A DNA stretch of 53,326 nucleotides from Oscillospiraceae bacterium (GTDB taxonomy: Bacteria; Bacillota; Clostridia; Oscillospirales; Ruminococcaceae), in NCBI GenBank assembly GCA_022770625.1, contig JALEHK010000079.1, positions 1 to 53,326 of the forward strand. The letters are read 5' to 3'. Made by a program: the position numbers and the translations under genes. Of this stretch, positions 43,089 to 51,746 are shown one piece after another. The notes beneath the pieces were generated by a model that worked only from the letters and a program-made list of their open reading frames with translations, searched no databases and had not been told where the DNA came from. Within the stretch, counting starts at the first letter, position 1, and every line of letters starts with the position of its first letter.

Positions 43089-43721
43089 ATGAGATTGATT
43101 TTGTTAGGCGCCCCCGGTGCCGGAAAAGGTACACAGGCTGAAGTCATCTGCAATACGCTCGGCATCCCTGCAATATCCACAGGCAACATCCTCAGAGAAG
43201 CAAAAGCAAATAAGACCGCTCTGGGTCTTGAGGCAGCTTCTTATATGGACAGCGGTAAGCTCGTCCCTGACGAAGTGGTCATCAATATCCTCAAGGAACG
43301 CCTGAAAGAAGATGACTGCAAAGACGGCTTCATTTTGGACGGTTTCCCCAGAACGGTTCCTCAGGCGGAAGCTCTGGATAAGATGGGCGTTGTGATCGAT
43401 CGGGTCGTCGATATCGAAGTCCCCGATGAAAAGATCATGTCCCGTCTTTCCGGAAGAAGAGTCTGTGAAAAATGCGGAAGCTCTTACCATGTTGCATATA
43501 AACCCACGAAAGTGGAGGGCGTATGCGACCGGTGCGGCGGAAAAACCGTTCAGCGCAAGGATGACTCCCCCGAGATCATCCGCGATCGGCTCAGCGTTTA
43601 TCACGCACAGACCGAGCCCCTGAAAGATTATTACAAAAAGACTGGTAAGCTGGTCATTGTTGAAGGTCAGGAAGAAGTTGCCGATACCTCGGCCCTGACT
43701 CTTAAAGCTGTGGAGGCATAA
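43089..43721 (+). CDS. adk: Adenylate kinase (zinc-LID type)
   Basis: A 210-residue enzyme that balances ATP, ADP and AMP. The P-loop is G-A-P-G-A-G-K-G-T at 8-16, and the LID carries four zinc cysteines, Cys126, Cys129, Cys146 and Cys149, as in Gram-positives. D-G-F-P-R-T lies near 84-89. The start at 43089 has GAAAGGA about 9 bases upstream; the ATG at 43080 directly abuts that site. Confidence 0.96.
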   Translation: MRLILLGAPGAGKGTQAEVICNTLGIPAISTGNILREAKANKTALGLEAASYMDSGKLVPDEVVINILKERLKEDDCKDGFILDGFPRTVPQAEALDKMGVVIDRVVDIEVPDEKIMSRLSGRRVCEKCGSSYHVAYKPTKVEGVCDRCGGKTVQRKDDSPEIIRDRLSVYHAQTEPLKDYYKKTGKLVIVEGQEEVADTSALTLKAVEA

Positions 43722-43727
43722 TTTTTC

Positions 43728-44477
43728 ATGATCGTTTTAAAGACGCAGTCTGAACTAAAGACAATGATGAAGGCGATGCGGATCTCCGCTGAGACCTTGA
43801 ACATTGCTGAGGAAACAATCCGTGAGGGCATCACGACCAAAGAACTGGATAAGGCGCTCTACGATTTCATTATCCGTAGCGGCGCAAAGCCCAGCTTCCT
43901 TGGACTCTACGGATTTCCGGCAACGGCGTGCATTTCGGTAAATGACGTGGTTATCCACGGCATCCCGGACGATACTCGCTTGAAATACGGCGATATCGTA
44001 AGCGTCGATGTCGGTGCGTACTGCGACGGCTTCCACGGAGACAACGCTTATACCTTCATCGTAGGCGATACCTCCGAGGAGAACAAGAAGCTGCTTCGGG
44101 AAACCGAGGCGGCCCTCTACAAGGGAATTGAACAGGCGGTTGTTGGAAACCGCGTCGGCGATATTTCCCATGCAATTGAACAGCATATATCCCAGTTTGG
44201 CTATGGGATCGTCCGTCAGTTTGTCGGCCACGGCGTCGGCAGAGAGATGCATGAGGATCCGGAAGTTCCGAATTTCGGAAGAGCCGGACACGGTCCCCGG
44301 CTGGTGGAAGGCATGACGATTGCGATCGAACCGATGGTAAACCTCAAAGGCGACGCAGTTAAGGTTATGCCTGACGGCTGGACTACCAAAACCGCCAGCG
44401 GCAGTGTGGCAGCCCACTTTGAGCATTCGATTGCAATTACTTCCAATGGCCCCGTGATCCTTACCAAGCGTAAGTAA
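43728..44477 (+). CDS. map: Methionine aminopeptidase, type I
   Basis: A 249-residue metalloenzyme that removes N-terminal methionine. The metal ligands fall in S-V-D-V-G, H-G-D-N-A, G-H-G-V-G-R-E-M-H, T-I-A-I-E-P and F-E-H-S, as expected. It begins 6 bases after adk, using a GGAGG that lies in the last codons of adk. Confidence 0.96.
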   Translation: MIVLKTQSELKTMMKAMRISAETLNIAEETIREGITTKELDKALYDFIIRSGAKPSFLGLYGFPATACISVNDVVIHGIPDDTRLKYGDIVSVDVGAYCDGFHGDNAYTFIVGDTSEENKKLLRETEAALYKGIEQAVVGNRVGDISHAIEQHISQFGYGIVRQFVGHGVGREMHEDPEVPNFGRAGHGPRLVEGMTIAIEPMVNLKGDAVKVMPDGWTTKTASGSVAAHFEHSIAITSNGPVILTKRK

Positions 44478-44492
44478 ATTCGAGGTCGGACG

Positions 44493-44774
44493 ATGGAATT
44501 AAAACCCGGTACTGTAGTAAAAAGCGCGGGCGGGCACGATCAGGGATTTTTCGTGGTGCTCTCCTTTGACGGAACAAACGCATATATCGCGAACGGGAAG
44601 TCAAGACTTCTGGAAAAACCGAAAAAGAAAAACCCCAAACATCTGACCCTCACCCGAACCGCTTTTGATTTGCAGCAGCTCACCACCGATAAGAAACTGA
44701 GAGAAGCACTCTGGCCCTTCAACTACGGCGGGCTCGGAGAGCAGATTGTAGAGGAGCGTGATTCTCTTGGCTAA
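44493..44774 (+). CDS. KOW-domain RNA-binding protein
   Basis: A 93-residue protein with an N-terminal KOW-like fold ([13 protein letters not shown]), then a Lys-rich segment ([10 protein letters not shown]) and an acidic helix. Proteins of this kind, related to L14e/L27e, are found between map and infA in many Firmicutes. The role is unproven but probably ribosomal. Its stop overlaps the infA start region by 8 bases. Confidence 0.85.
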   Translation: MELKPGTVVKSAGGHDQGFFVVLSFDGTNAYIANGKSRLLEKPKKKNPKHLTLTRTAFDLQQLTTDKKLREALWPFNYGGLGEQIVEERDSLG

Positions 44775-44988
44775 AGATGACGTCATTGAAATTGAGGGCG
44801 CTACTGTCGTGGATTCCCTTCCGAACGCCACGTTCAAAGTAGAGCTTCCCAACGGACACCAGATTTTGGCTCACATTTCCGGCAAGCTGCGGATGAACTT
44901 CATCCGGATCCTGCCCGGCGATAAGGTGACGGTAGAAATGTCGCCGTACGATCTCACAAAGGGACGCATCACCTGGCGTTCCAAGTAA
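44767..44988 (+). CDS. infA: Translation initiation factor IF-1
   Basis: A 73-residue OB-fold protein starting [10 protein letters not shown] and ending G-R-I-T-W-R. It blocks the A site during initiation. The TTG at 44767 is chosen because it gives the family N-terminus (M-A-K); a GTG three codons earlier would add M-I-L. GAGGAG lies 10 bases upstream. It overlaps the KOW gene in a different frame by 8 bases, implying coupled translation. Confidence 0.94.
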   Translation: MAKDDVIEIEGATVVDSLPNATFKVELPNGHQILAHISGKLRMNFIRILPGDKVTVEMSPYDLTKGRITWRSK

Positions 44989-45007
44989 CACAAGGGAGGT
45001 TATTCAG

Positions 45008-45121
45008 ATGAAAGTAAGACCTTCGGTAAAGCCCATGTGCGACAAGTGCAAGGTCATCAAGCGCAAAGGCAAAGTGATGGTCATCTGCGAAAACCCCAAG
45101 CATAAACAGCGTCAGGGTTAA
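45008..45121 (+). CDS. rpmJ: 50S ribosomal protein L36, zinc type
   Basis: A 37-residue protein starting M-K-V-R-P-S-V-K and carrying the zinc ligands Cys11, Cys14, Cys27 and His32. GGGAGG lies 8 bases before the ATG. Canonical position after infA. Confidence 0.95.
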   Translation: MKVRPSVKPMCDKCKVIKRKGKVMVICENPKHKQRQG

Positions 45122-45178
45122 GCGGAGTGTCTGGTAAAACAGACTGATGCAGACAGATATTCAAACGTGTATAAATAC

Positions 45179-45204
45179 TGCGAAGCGGTGTGACCGGCTT
45201 CGCA
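45179..45204 (+). other. Stem-loop before rpsM
   Basis: TGCGAAGC (45179-45186) pairs with GCTTCGCA (45197-45204), with a GGT/ACC pair inside, immediately before the GGAGG of rpsM. The gap of 99 bases is long for this operon. In E. coli the alpha-operon leader before rpsM is bound by S4; a parallel here is only inference. Confidence 0.55.
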
Positions 45205-45220
45205 TTGGAGGTGCAACTTA

Positions 45221-45589
45221 ATGGCTCGTATCGCTGGTATCGATTTACCCAGAGAAAAGCGCATCGAAATCGGCCTGACCTATATTTACGGTATCGGCCA
45301 GAAATCCGCCAAAGACATTCTTGCAGCGACCGGTATCAACCCCGACATCCGTGTCAAAGATCTGACCGAAGAGGATGCTGCCAAACTGCGCGAATACATT
45401 GAACACCATTATATTGTTGAGGGCGACCTGAGAAGAAACGTTGCTCTGAACATTAAGAGACTGGTCGAAATCGGCTGCTATCGCGGCACTCGTCATAAAA
45501 AAGGCCTGCCCGTAAGAGGACAGAGAACCAAGACCAATGCCCGTACCAGAAAAGGCCCGAAGAAGACCATCGCCAACAAGAAGAAATAA
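45221..45589 (+). CDS. rpsM: 30S ribosomal protein S13
   Basis: A 122-residue protein with [10 protein letters not shown] at the start, G-I-G near 26-28, and the C-terminal [12 protein letters not shown] tail. It contacts the P-site tRNA. First gene of the alpha section. Confidence 0.97.
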   Translation: MARIAGIDLPREKRIEIGLTYIYGIGQKSAKDILAATGINPDIRVKDLTEEDAAKLREYIEHHYIVEGDLRRNVALNIKRLVEIGCYRGTRHKKGLPVRGQRTKTNARTRKGPKKTIANKKK

Positions 45590-45608
45590 TAGGGAGGGAA
45601 ACTGAACC

Positions 45609-46013
45609 ATGGCAAAGGTTACCGGTAAAAAAGCAACTACGATCCGCAAACGCCGCGAACGCAAGAACATCGAGCGTGGTGCTGTTCATATTCAGTCGAC
45701 CTTCAACAACACCATCGTTACCATCACCGATACTCAGGGCAATGCGATTTCCTGGGCATCCGCTGGTGAGATGGGCTTCAAAGGCTCTAAGAAATCCACT
45801 CCTTTCGCTGCTCAGACCGCTGCTGAAACCGCAGCAAAAGCAGCTATGGAACATGGCCTGAAAACCGTCGAAGTTTATGTTAAAGGTCCCGGCTCCGGAC
45901 GTGAAGCTGCGATCCGCGCCCTTCAGGCTGCTGGCCTGGAGGTCAGAATGATCAAAGACGTCACCCCGATCCCCCACAACGGCTGCCGTCCCCCCAAGAG
46001 ACGCCGCGTATAA
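45609..46013 (+). CDS. rpsK: 30S ribosomal protein S11
   Basis: A 134-residue protein with [12 protein letters not shown] near 29-40, G-P-G-S-G-R-E near 113-119 and the final [13 protein letters not shown]. Confidence 0.97.
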   Translation: MAKVTGKKATTIRKRRERKNIERGAVHIQSTFNNTIVTITDTQGNAISWASAGEMGFKGSKKSTPFAAQTAAETAAKAAMEHGLKTVEVYVKGPGSGREAAIRALQAAGLEVRMIKDVTPIPHNGCRPPKRRRV

Positions 46014-46035
46014 TCAGTGAAGGAGGAAATGATTC

Positions 46036-46650
46036 ATGGCTAAGAATATGGAGCCTATCGTGAAGCGCTGCAGAGCGCTGGGTATTTCTCCCGCTGTTAT
46101 GGGCTACTCCGCTAACTCTTCCAAGGGCAACTCCACCAAGAGAGATCCTAACGCTCAGAAGAGAGTTAAGAAGAGCGAGTATGCGCTTCAGCTCAACGAA
46201 AAGCAGAAAGTTAAATTCATCTACGGCATCCTCGAGAAACAGTTCCATATGTACTACGAGAAGGCCGTTGCTTCCGAAGGCATCACCGGTGAAGTCCTGC
46301 TGACCACCATCGAACGCCGTCTGGATAACGTTATTTTCCGTCTCGGCTTTGCGACGACCCGCCGCAGCGCTCGTCAGATGGTCACCCATGGCCACTACAC
46401 CGTTAACGGCAAGCGCGTTGACATCGCTTCCTACCTCGTAAAACCCGGCGACGAGATCGCTGTCTGCGAGAAGAGCGCTGGCAACTCCTACTTCAAGAAG
46501 CTCAAAGAGGACAACGCTTTCGGGATCACCCCCAAGTGGCTTGAACGCGATACCGAGAATCTCAAAGGCAAAGTCGTAGCAATGCCGCAGAGAGACGACA
46601 TCGATTACGATGTTGCTGAACATCTGATTGTCGAGCTGTACTCCAAGTAA
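46036..46650 (+). CDS. rpsD: 30S ribosomal protein S4
   Basis: A 204-residue protein with an S4 RNA-binding domain (R-L-D-N-V-I-F-R-L-G-F, S-A-R-Q-M-V-T-H-G-H) near 95-125. The N-terminal region is K-R-C-R-A-L-G-I-S-P, without the four-Cys zinc finger of some homologues (only one Cys seen there). Placed in the alpha operon between rpsK and rpoA, unlike Bacillus, where rpsD stands alone. Confidence 0.96.
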   Translation: MAKNMEPIVKRCRALGISPAVMGYSANSSKGNSTKRDPNAQKRVKKSEYALQLNEKQKVKFIYGILEKQFHMYYEKAVASEGITGEVLLTTIERRLDNVIFRLGFATTRRSARQMVTHGHYTVNGKRVDIASYLVKPGDEIAVCEKSAGNSYFKKLKEDNAFGITPKWLERDTENLKGKVVAMPQRDDIDYDVAEHLIVELYSK

Positions 46651-46683
46651 TGATTGGCGATTCGGCAAAGGGATTGCGACAAA

Positions 46684-46700
46684 GCGGACCCCGCGTCCGC
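46684..46700 (+). other. Small hairpin before rpoA
   Basis: GCGGAC-CCCGC-GTCCGC is a perfect 6-base stem in the 81-base rpsD-rpoA gap, about 20 bases before the AGGAGG of rpoA. No T-run. Confidence 0.45.
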
Positions 46701-46731
46701 GCAGACTTTTACTGCTTAGGAGGGTTATGAA

Positions 46732-47682
46732 ATGATAGAGATTGAAAAGCCGCAGATTGAGACAGCGGAAATTAAATCCGACGGTACCTACGGAAGATTT
46801 GTATTAGAGCCCCTCGAACGCGGTTTTGGCACCACTTTAGGCAACAGTTTAAGACGGGTGCTGCTCTCCTCGCTTCCCGGTGTGGCGGTCACGTCAATCA
46901 AAATTGATGGCGTTCAGCATGAATTTTCAACAGTTCCCGGTGTCAAGGAAGATGTCACTGAGATCGTCCTGAACATGAAGGGCCTGATTGCCAAGATTCA
47001 CGGCGATGCACCCAAGACCATCCATATTGAGGCTGAGGGCGAATGCGAAGTTACCGCTGGTGACATCAAGGTCGATTCCGAGGTCGAGATTCTTGATCCC
47101 GGGATGCACATTGCAACACTGGGTCCGGGCGCAAAACTGTATATGGAGATCGTGATCGATAAAGGCCGTGGTTATGTTCCCAGCGAACGCAACAAAGCGA
47201 AGCTGAATAACGTAATCGGCGCGATTCCGGTTGACAGCATTTACACCCCCGTTTTGAAAGTTAACTACACTGTTGAAAATACCCGCGTTGGACAGATCAC
47301 CGACTATGACAAGCTTACGATTGAAGTTTGGACGGACGGAACGATTTCCGCAAAAGAAGCTGTTTCGCTCGGAGCCAAGGTTCTCACGGAGCATCTTAAT
47401 CTGTTCGTAGATTTGTCGGATGAAGCTTATACGGCCGATATTATGGTCGAAAAGGACGACAAGGGCAAAGAAAAAGTCCTGGAGATGACCATTGAGGAAC
47501 TTGACCTGTCGGTACGGTCCTTCAACTGTCTGAAACGTGCAGGCATTAACACGGTAGAAGATTTGATCAACAAGTCCGAGGAAGAAATGATGAAAGTCAG
47601 AAACCTCGGAAGAAAATCTCTCGAGGAAGTAATGGCGAAGCTGGATGCACTCGGCTTCAGCCTGACCCCCGACGATGAATAA
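46732..47682 (+). CDS. rpoA: RNA polymerase alpha subunit
   Basis: A 316-residue protein. The N-terminal dimerisation domain (about 1-230) has [20 protein letters not shown]. An acidic linker is followed by the C-terminal UP-element and activator-binding domain (about 245-310), with [13 protein letters not shown] and [19 protein letters not shown] is about 8 bases upstream. Confidence 0.97.
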   Translation: MIEIEKPQIETAEIKSDGTYGRFVLEPLERGFGTTLGNSLRRVLLSSLPGVAVTSIKIDGVQHEFSTVPGVKEDVTEIVLNMKGLIAKIHGDAPKTIHIEAEGECEVTAGDIKVDSEVEILDPGMHIATLGPGAKLYMEIVIDKGRGYVPSERNKAKLNNVIGAIPVDSIYTPVLKVNYTVENTRVGQITDYDKLTIEVWTDGTISAKEAVSLGAKVLTEHLNLFVDLSDEAYTADIMVEKDDKGKEKVLEMTIEELDLSVRSFNCLKRAGINTVEDLINKSEEEMMKVRNLGRKSLEEVMAKLDALGFSLTPDDE

Positions 47683-47708
47683 GACTCAAAAGTAAGGAGT
47701 GAATTTCG

Positions 47709-48050
47709 ATGGCAGGTAGCAGAAAGCTTGGCAGAACTTCTGACCATAGAAAAGCAATGCTCAGAGCCATGGTTACTTTCCTGCTGGAAAACGGCAAGAT
47801 TGAGACCACTGTAACCAGAGCAAAAGAAGTTCGTGCAATGGCTGAGAAAATGATCACCCTCGGCAAGGCCGGTGATCTTCACAGCAAACGCCAGGTCTTC
47901 GCTTACGTCACCAAAGAGGACGTAGCAAAGAAGCTGTTTGACGAAATCGCCCCCAAATACGCGGACAGAAATGGTGGCTACACCAAGATCGTCAAGATCG
48001 GTCCCCGTCGCGGCGACGCAGCAGAGATGGCTATTATCGAACTGGTGTAA
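47709..48050 (+). CDS. rplQ: 50S ribosomal protein L17
   Basis: A 113-residue protein starting [13 protein letters not shown] and with T-T-V-T-R-A-K-E near 36-43. Last gene of the ribosomal operon; a strong terminator follows, and the ecf/truA genes usual in bacilli are absent. Confidence 0.97.
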   Translation: MAGSRKLGRTSDHRKAMLRAMVTFLLENGKIETTVTRAKEVRAMAEKMITLGKAGDLHSKRQVFAYVTKEDVAKKLFDEIAPKYADRNGGYTKIVKIGPRRGDAAEMAIIELV

Positions 48051-48068
48051 TTAACCGGTTTTAATAAA

Positions 48069-48103
48069 GGCTCTCTCCGGAGTAAGCTCCGGGGGGAGTT
48101 TTT
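48069..48103 (+). terminator. Terminator of the S10-spc-alpha operon
   Basis: CTCTCCGGAG (48071-48082 region) pairs with CTCCGGGGGGAG around TAAG, followed by TTTTTATTTT. Confidence 0.85.
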
Positions 48104-48113
48104 ATTTTGCGGG

Positions 48114-48152
48114 AAAAAACGGCGCTCCGTTATCGGTCGGAGCGCCGTTTTT
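48114..48152 (-). terminator. Terminator of the hydroxyacid dehydrogenase gene
   Basis: AAAAACGGCGCTCCG pairs with CGGAGCGCCGTTTTT; an almost perfect stem with T-run on the minus strand, directly after the stop codon at 48164. Confidence 0.85.
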
Positions 48153-48163
48153 GGCTTTATTGG

Positions 48164-49138
48164 TTATTCTTTTGTGTAGGTATAGCCCGTTTTCCGGTCA
48201 ACAAGCGATTCGAGCGGCCGGTGCTGGGTAAAGGCCGCGACGTTCCGGATGCAGCGCACCACAAGCTTTTCGTAAATATCCCGCAGATGAAGCCCGCCCG
48301 AAATGTGGGGCGTGATGACCGCGCGGGGCTGGTTCCAGAGCGGATGCCCGACCGGAAGCGGTTCCGGATCGGTTACATCAAGCGCCGCACCGCCGAGCCG
48401 CCCTTCCGCGAGCGCTTTCGTCAGCGCTTCGGTGTCGATTGCGGTTCCGCGCCCGACGTTAATCAGAAGCGCGCCCTCTTTCATAAGTCCGATCCGATGC
48501 TCGTTCATGATCCCGGTTGTACTCTTTCCGCCGGGGAGCGCAAGCGCCACAATATCCGCTTCCGGGAGCAGCTCATCCAGGCTTTCGGTCGTCGCCATCT
48601 TCTCGACAAAAGGCGGGCCTTCCTTGACGGTTCGGGTGACGCCGGTGATGTTGGCGCCCAGCGTGTACATCCGCATCGCATACTCGGTTCCGATGTCGCC
48701 AAGCCCGATGACGAGGACGCTGCTTCCGGAGATCGGCATGACCGGCCCGAGATCCCGCCATACGCCCGCGAACTGCTGGTCGCGGTAGAGGTGGAGTTTC
48801 TTCGCCATCATCAGCGTGACCCCGACCATGTACTCGGCAATCGCCAGCCCATAGCTTCCGGTCGCGTTGCAGAGAGCGACCTCTTCCGGAAGGACGCCGG
48901 GCTTGCAGTAGTTGTCCGCACCCGCGCTCTGGAGCTGCAAAAGCCGCAGGTTCTCCGCTTTTTTCAGCTGATCCGGCGTCGGGTTCCCGAGGATCATGAC
49001 CGCGTTTTCCCAGACCTCATCCGGAATCTCGCCGCCAAGCTCCGCTTTGGTGATCAGCTTCCGCTCGCCCGCCATCAGCCGAAGCTGCGCTAAATCCTTT
49101 TCTTCAAAATCGATCAGTGATAAAATCAGTTCAGACAT
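48164..49138 (-). CDS. D-2-hydroxyacid dehydrogenase (NAD-dependent)
   Basis: A 324-residue oxidoreductase. The nucleotide-binding motif G-L-G-D-I-G is near 144-149. The family signature region contains L-L-I-N-V-G-R-G-T-A-I near 225-235 with catalytic Arg, then D-V-T-D-P-E-P-L with Glu, and T-P-H-I-S-G with His. The substrate (glycerate, phosphoglycerate, lactate or another hydroxyacid) cannot be told. The start at 49138 has AAAGGGAAC about 8 bases upstream. A single-gene unit divergent from the exporter pair. Confidence 0.9.
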   Translation of the reverse strand: MSELILSLIDFEEKDLAQLRLMAGERKLITKAELGGEIPDEVWENAVMILGNPTPDQLKKAENLRLLQLQSAGADNYCKPGVLPEEVALCNATGSYGLAIAEYMVGVTLMMAKKLHLYRDQQFAGVWRDLGPVMPISGSSVLVIGLGDIGTEYAMRMYTLGANITGVTRTVKEGPPFVEKMATTESLDELLPEADIVALALPGGKSTTGIMNEHRIGLMKEGALLINVGRGTAIDTEALTKALAEGRLGGAALDVTDPEPLPVGHPLWNQPRAVITPHISGGLHLRDIYEKLVVRCIRNVAAFTQHRPLESLVDRKTGYTYTKE

Positions 49139-49174
49139 ATCTTTGTTCCCTTTCTGACAATATTTTTTTCTTTT

Positions 49175-49207
49175 AGTGTACCACATTTTCCCTTATTATG
49201 CTATAAT
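49175..49207. promoter_or_regulatory. Divergent promoter region
   Basis: On the plus strand TGCTATAAT gives an extended -10 (TATAAT 49202-49207) for the exporter genes. On the minus strand TACACT (49180-49175) is a likely -10 for the dehydrogenase. Both lack good -35 elements. Confidence 0.5.
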
Positions 49208-49246
49208 CTAAAGGGCTTTCATGATCGAGTTTTAGGAGTGAAAAGG

Positions 49247-50101
49247 ATGGAAACAGAAAACACGGCGGCTGTACAGAACCGTCCGGAGGACCCTCCGGAA
49301 AAACAGGCTTTTCGCGGGGAGGGCGTCAGCGACCAGGACGTCTGCGATCTTTCGGTGCGAGCGGGGGAGATTCTGCTTGAAAACGGAGCCGAGCTTTTTC
49401 GGGTCGAGGATACCATCCGCCGGATCAACCGTGCCTACGGGATCCATTCGTCACGGGATTTCGTTTTGAGCAACGGTATCTTTTTGACCGCCGGTTCGGA
49501 TGACGAGGGTTACTATGCGCGGGTTCAGCATATTCCGCTCTCCTCCTCCCATCTGGATCGGGTCGCCGCCGTCAATCAGCTTTCCCGCGAGATCACTGAG
49601 GGGCGTCATACCGTCCCGGAAGCAAACGCCATTCTCGACCGGATCCGTCAGATGCCCGAAAAGGGAAAATGGCAGCAGATTCTGGCTTCCGCCGCCGGAA
49701 GCGGTGCTTTTTGTATCCTCTTTTCGGGAACATTTCCGGATATGTTGGCGGCTTTTTTGTCCGGCGGGATCCTCTACCTGCTTTTGATGTTTCCGCTTCA
49801 CCGCCCGATGTCCAAGATCGTGCTCAATATCCTCTGCGGAATGGCGGTCTCGGCCTGCTCGGTTCTTTTCTGGAAGCTGGGACTGGGGGAAAACCTCTCG
49901 GCGATCATCGCCGGCTCGATCATTCCGTTGGTGCCGGGGCTGGCGTTTACCATCGGGATCCGCGACCTCTCGAACGGCGATTATATCGCCGGGTCGGTGC
50001 GGATATTGGATGCGCTTCTGACGATCTTTTCGATCGCGCTCGGCGTCGGGATCACGATGTCGGTGATTCACGCGCTGACTGGCGGAACGCTTCTCGGATA
50101 A
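49247..50101 (+). CDS. Threonine/serine exporter family protein, large subunit (ThrE/YjjP type)
   Basis: A 284-residue protein with a soluble N-terminal domain (about 25-140; A-G-E-I-L-L-E-N-G-A-E-L-F-R-V-E-D-T is the family signature) and then about five membrane segments, with P-G-x-A-F-T-I-G-I-R-D-L-S-N-G-D near 225-240. The start is ATG 49247, with AGGAG 8 bases upstream; a GTG at 49238 overlaps the site. With the next gene it forms a split exporter, as YjjP/YjjB. The substrate is probably an amino acid or a dicarboxylate. Confidence 0.9.
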   Translation: METENTAAVQNRPEDPPEKQAFRGEGVSDQDVCDLSVRAGEILLENGAELFRVEDTIRRINRAYGIHSSRDFVLSNGIFLTAGSDDEGYYARVQHIPLSSSHLDRVAAVNQLSREITEGRHTVPEANAILDRIRQMPEKGKWQQILASAAGSGAFCILFSGTFPDMLAAFLSGGILYLLLMFPLHRPMSKIVLNILCGMAVSACSVLFWKLGLGENLSAIIAGSIIPLVPGLAFTIGIRDLSNGDYIAGSVRILDALLTIFSIALGVGITMSVIHALTGGTLLG

Positions 50102-50114
50102 GGGAGGGAAGAAG

Positions 50115-50567
50115 ATGGATTTTTTGCTCAGATGCCTGGCCGAATGCGCGGCGGCGTTTATCGGAACAGCGGCTTTTGCGCTTTTGTTCAGCGTACCGAA
50201 AAAGTACTACTTTTTCGGCGGCGGGATCGGCGCGGCGGGATGGCTGACCTATCGGCTCTTGGGGCTTGTTTGTGGGCGGATCATCGCCGTTTTCCTCGGA
50301 ACAGTCGCCGTGATCCTTCTTTCCCGTCTGCTCGCGGTTCGGGAAAAATGCCCGGTGACGGAATTTATGGTGCCGGGACTTTTCCCGCTGGTTCCGGGGG
50401 CGGGGATCTACTGGACGGTGTACGAACTGGTGATGGAAAACCCGTCCGCCGCCTCTCAGCGCGGTTTCGAGTCGTTTCAGGACGTGATCGCGATCGTCCT
50501 CGGCATCATCGTCGTCTTTGAACTCCCGCAGAAGCTTTTCCATTTTGCGGGAAGAAAAAAAGAGTGA
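50115..50567 (+). CDS. Threonine/serine exporter family protein, small subunit (YjjB type)
   Basis: A 150-residue protein with four membrane segments and the F-x-V-P-G-L-F-P-L-V-P-G-A-G-I-Y segment near 86-101, the counterpart of the C-terminal half of fused ThrE. GGGAGG is 8 bases upstream, and it starts 13 bases after its partner gene. It ends against a strong terminator. Confidence 0.9.
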   Translation: MDFLLRCLAECAAAFIGTAAFALLFSVPKKYYFFGGGIGAAGWLTYRLLGLVCGRIIAVFLGTVAVILLSRLLAVREKCPVTEFMVPGLFPLVPGAGIYWTVYELVMENPSAASQRGFESFQDVIAIVLGIIVVFELPQKLFHFAGRKKE

Positions 50568-50570
50568 AAA

Positions 50571-50601
50571 AAGCTCCCCGAAAATGGTCGGGGAGTTTTT
50601 T
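50571..50601 (+). terminator. Terminator of the exporter genes
   Basis: CTCCCCG (50574-50580) pairs with CGGGGAG (50589-50595) and is followed by six T residues. Confidence 0.85.
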
Positions 50602-51023
50602 GTTGCACGTCGTTATCCATTCCACTTTTTCCGGATCGAAAGAAAAATCCATCTTCCTAAAAGAAGCCCTATACCATACAGCAATAAGGTGAACATATAC
50701 AATAAAAAATATCACATATATAGACTGATCAGTCACAACTACTTAAAGCACAAATAATAATCAGGAATACGAATTACCTTTTTGGAAATTTCTGTTCTCC
50801 TCCCTCTAATTATAAGTATAGGTGAGATTTTGAGGAAAGTCAAATGGCCGAAAAACCGGAATGGATCGGTTTTTGACAGCCGGTCGCGGCTTTTGGACGC
50901 CGTTTGGAGCGGGTTTGGTCTAGTTTTTGTCGCTTTTCCCTTAGTTTTTGCAAAACATCTTGTTATTTTTCCCCCCGTGTGCTATTCTCAAAGACAGAAA
51001 ACCTGTATGAAAGGATGAGCGAG
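50602..51023. other. AT-rich intergenic region
   Basis: About 420 bases without a convincing gene. From about 50640 to 50830 the DNA is strikingly AT-rich compared with the rest of the window. A minus-strand frame (50506-50736) there is open but has no ribosome site and runs into the exporter gene. The right end holds the ABC transporter promoter. Confidence 0.5.
50960..50988 (+). promoter_or_regulatory. Promoter of the ABC transporter genes
   Basis: TTGTTA (50960-50965), 17 bases, TATTCT (50983-50988), about 35 bases before the ATPase start. Confidence 0.55.
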
Positions 51024-51746
51024 ATGCTTACGATCCATCATTTTTCCAAGACCTATCCCGGGGGAAAGCGGGCGGTCGATGATCTGAACTTTGAGGTTCA
51101 GGCGGGGGAAATTATGGGCTTTATCGGTCATAACGGCGCCGGAAAGACAACGACCCTGCGCGCCGCCGCCGGAATCCTCGATTTTACCGAGGGAGAAATT
51201 AAAATTGACAATCATAATATACAATCCGATCCGGTCGCCGCAAAATCTGTGACCGCTTTTCTTCCGGATAATCCCGATCTGTACGACTTTTTGAAGGGGA
51301 TCGATTATCTTTCGTTTATTGCCGACCTGTACGGCATTCCGCGGGAGGAACGGGAAAAACGGGTCGCCCGGTACGCCGGGATTTTCGGGATAACCGGCGC
51401 GCTCGGAAGTCCGATCGGCAGCTACAGCCACGGCATGAAGCAGAAGCTCGCCCTCATCAGCGCCTTTATCCGTCAGCCAAAGCTGCTGCTTTTAGACGAA
51501 CCGTTTGTCGGTCTGGACCCGGAGGCGGCTTATCACGTCAAAGAGCTTCTCAGACAGCTTTGTGAAAGCGGCGGCGCGGTCCTCTTTTCGACCCACGTTT
51601 TGGAAGTCGCCGAAAAGCTTTGCGACCGGATCGCGATCATCCGGGAGGGAAAACTGGTTGAATGCGGCCCGACCGAGATGGTCGTCGGCAATTCCAGTCT
51701 CGAAAACGTCTTTCTTGAACTGGAAAAGGGGGAGAACGATGGGTAA
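51024..51746 (+). CDS. ABC transporter ATP-binding protein
   Basis: A 240-residue ATPase with Walker A G-H-N-G-A-G-K-T-T (35-43), the signature as Y-S-H-G-M-K-Q-K near 139-146 (S-H-G-M instead of S-G-G-Q, common in exporter-type ABC-2 ATPases), Walker B L-L-L-L-D-E-P near 158-164 and a switch His. GAAAGGA is about 9 bases before ATG 51024. It overlaps the permease gene by 8 bases. Probably powers export of a peptide, lipid or drug; the substrate is unknown. Confidence 0.92.
   Translation: MLTIHHFSKTYPGGKRAVDDLNFEVQAGEIMGFIGHNGAGKTTTLRAAAGILDFTEGEIKIDNHNIQSDPVAAKSVTAFLPDNPDLYDFLKGIDYLSFIADLYGIPREEREKRVARYAGIFGITGALGSPIGSYSHGMKQKLALISAFIRQPKLLLLDEPFVGLDPEAAYHVKELLRQLCESGGAVLFSTHVLEVAEKLCDRIAIIREGKLVECGPTEMVVGNSSLENVFLELEKGENDG

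Noticed and set aside
48107..49093. Plus-strand open frame of 328 codons across the dehydrogenase gene
   Set aside because: Arg/Asp-rich antisense translation; the minus-strand gene has catalytic motifs, ribosome site and terminator.
50506..50736. Minus-strand open frame of 76 codons in the AT-rich gap
   Set aside because: No ribosome site, and it extends into the exporter gene and terminator; translation resembles nothing known.
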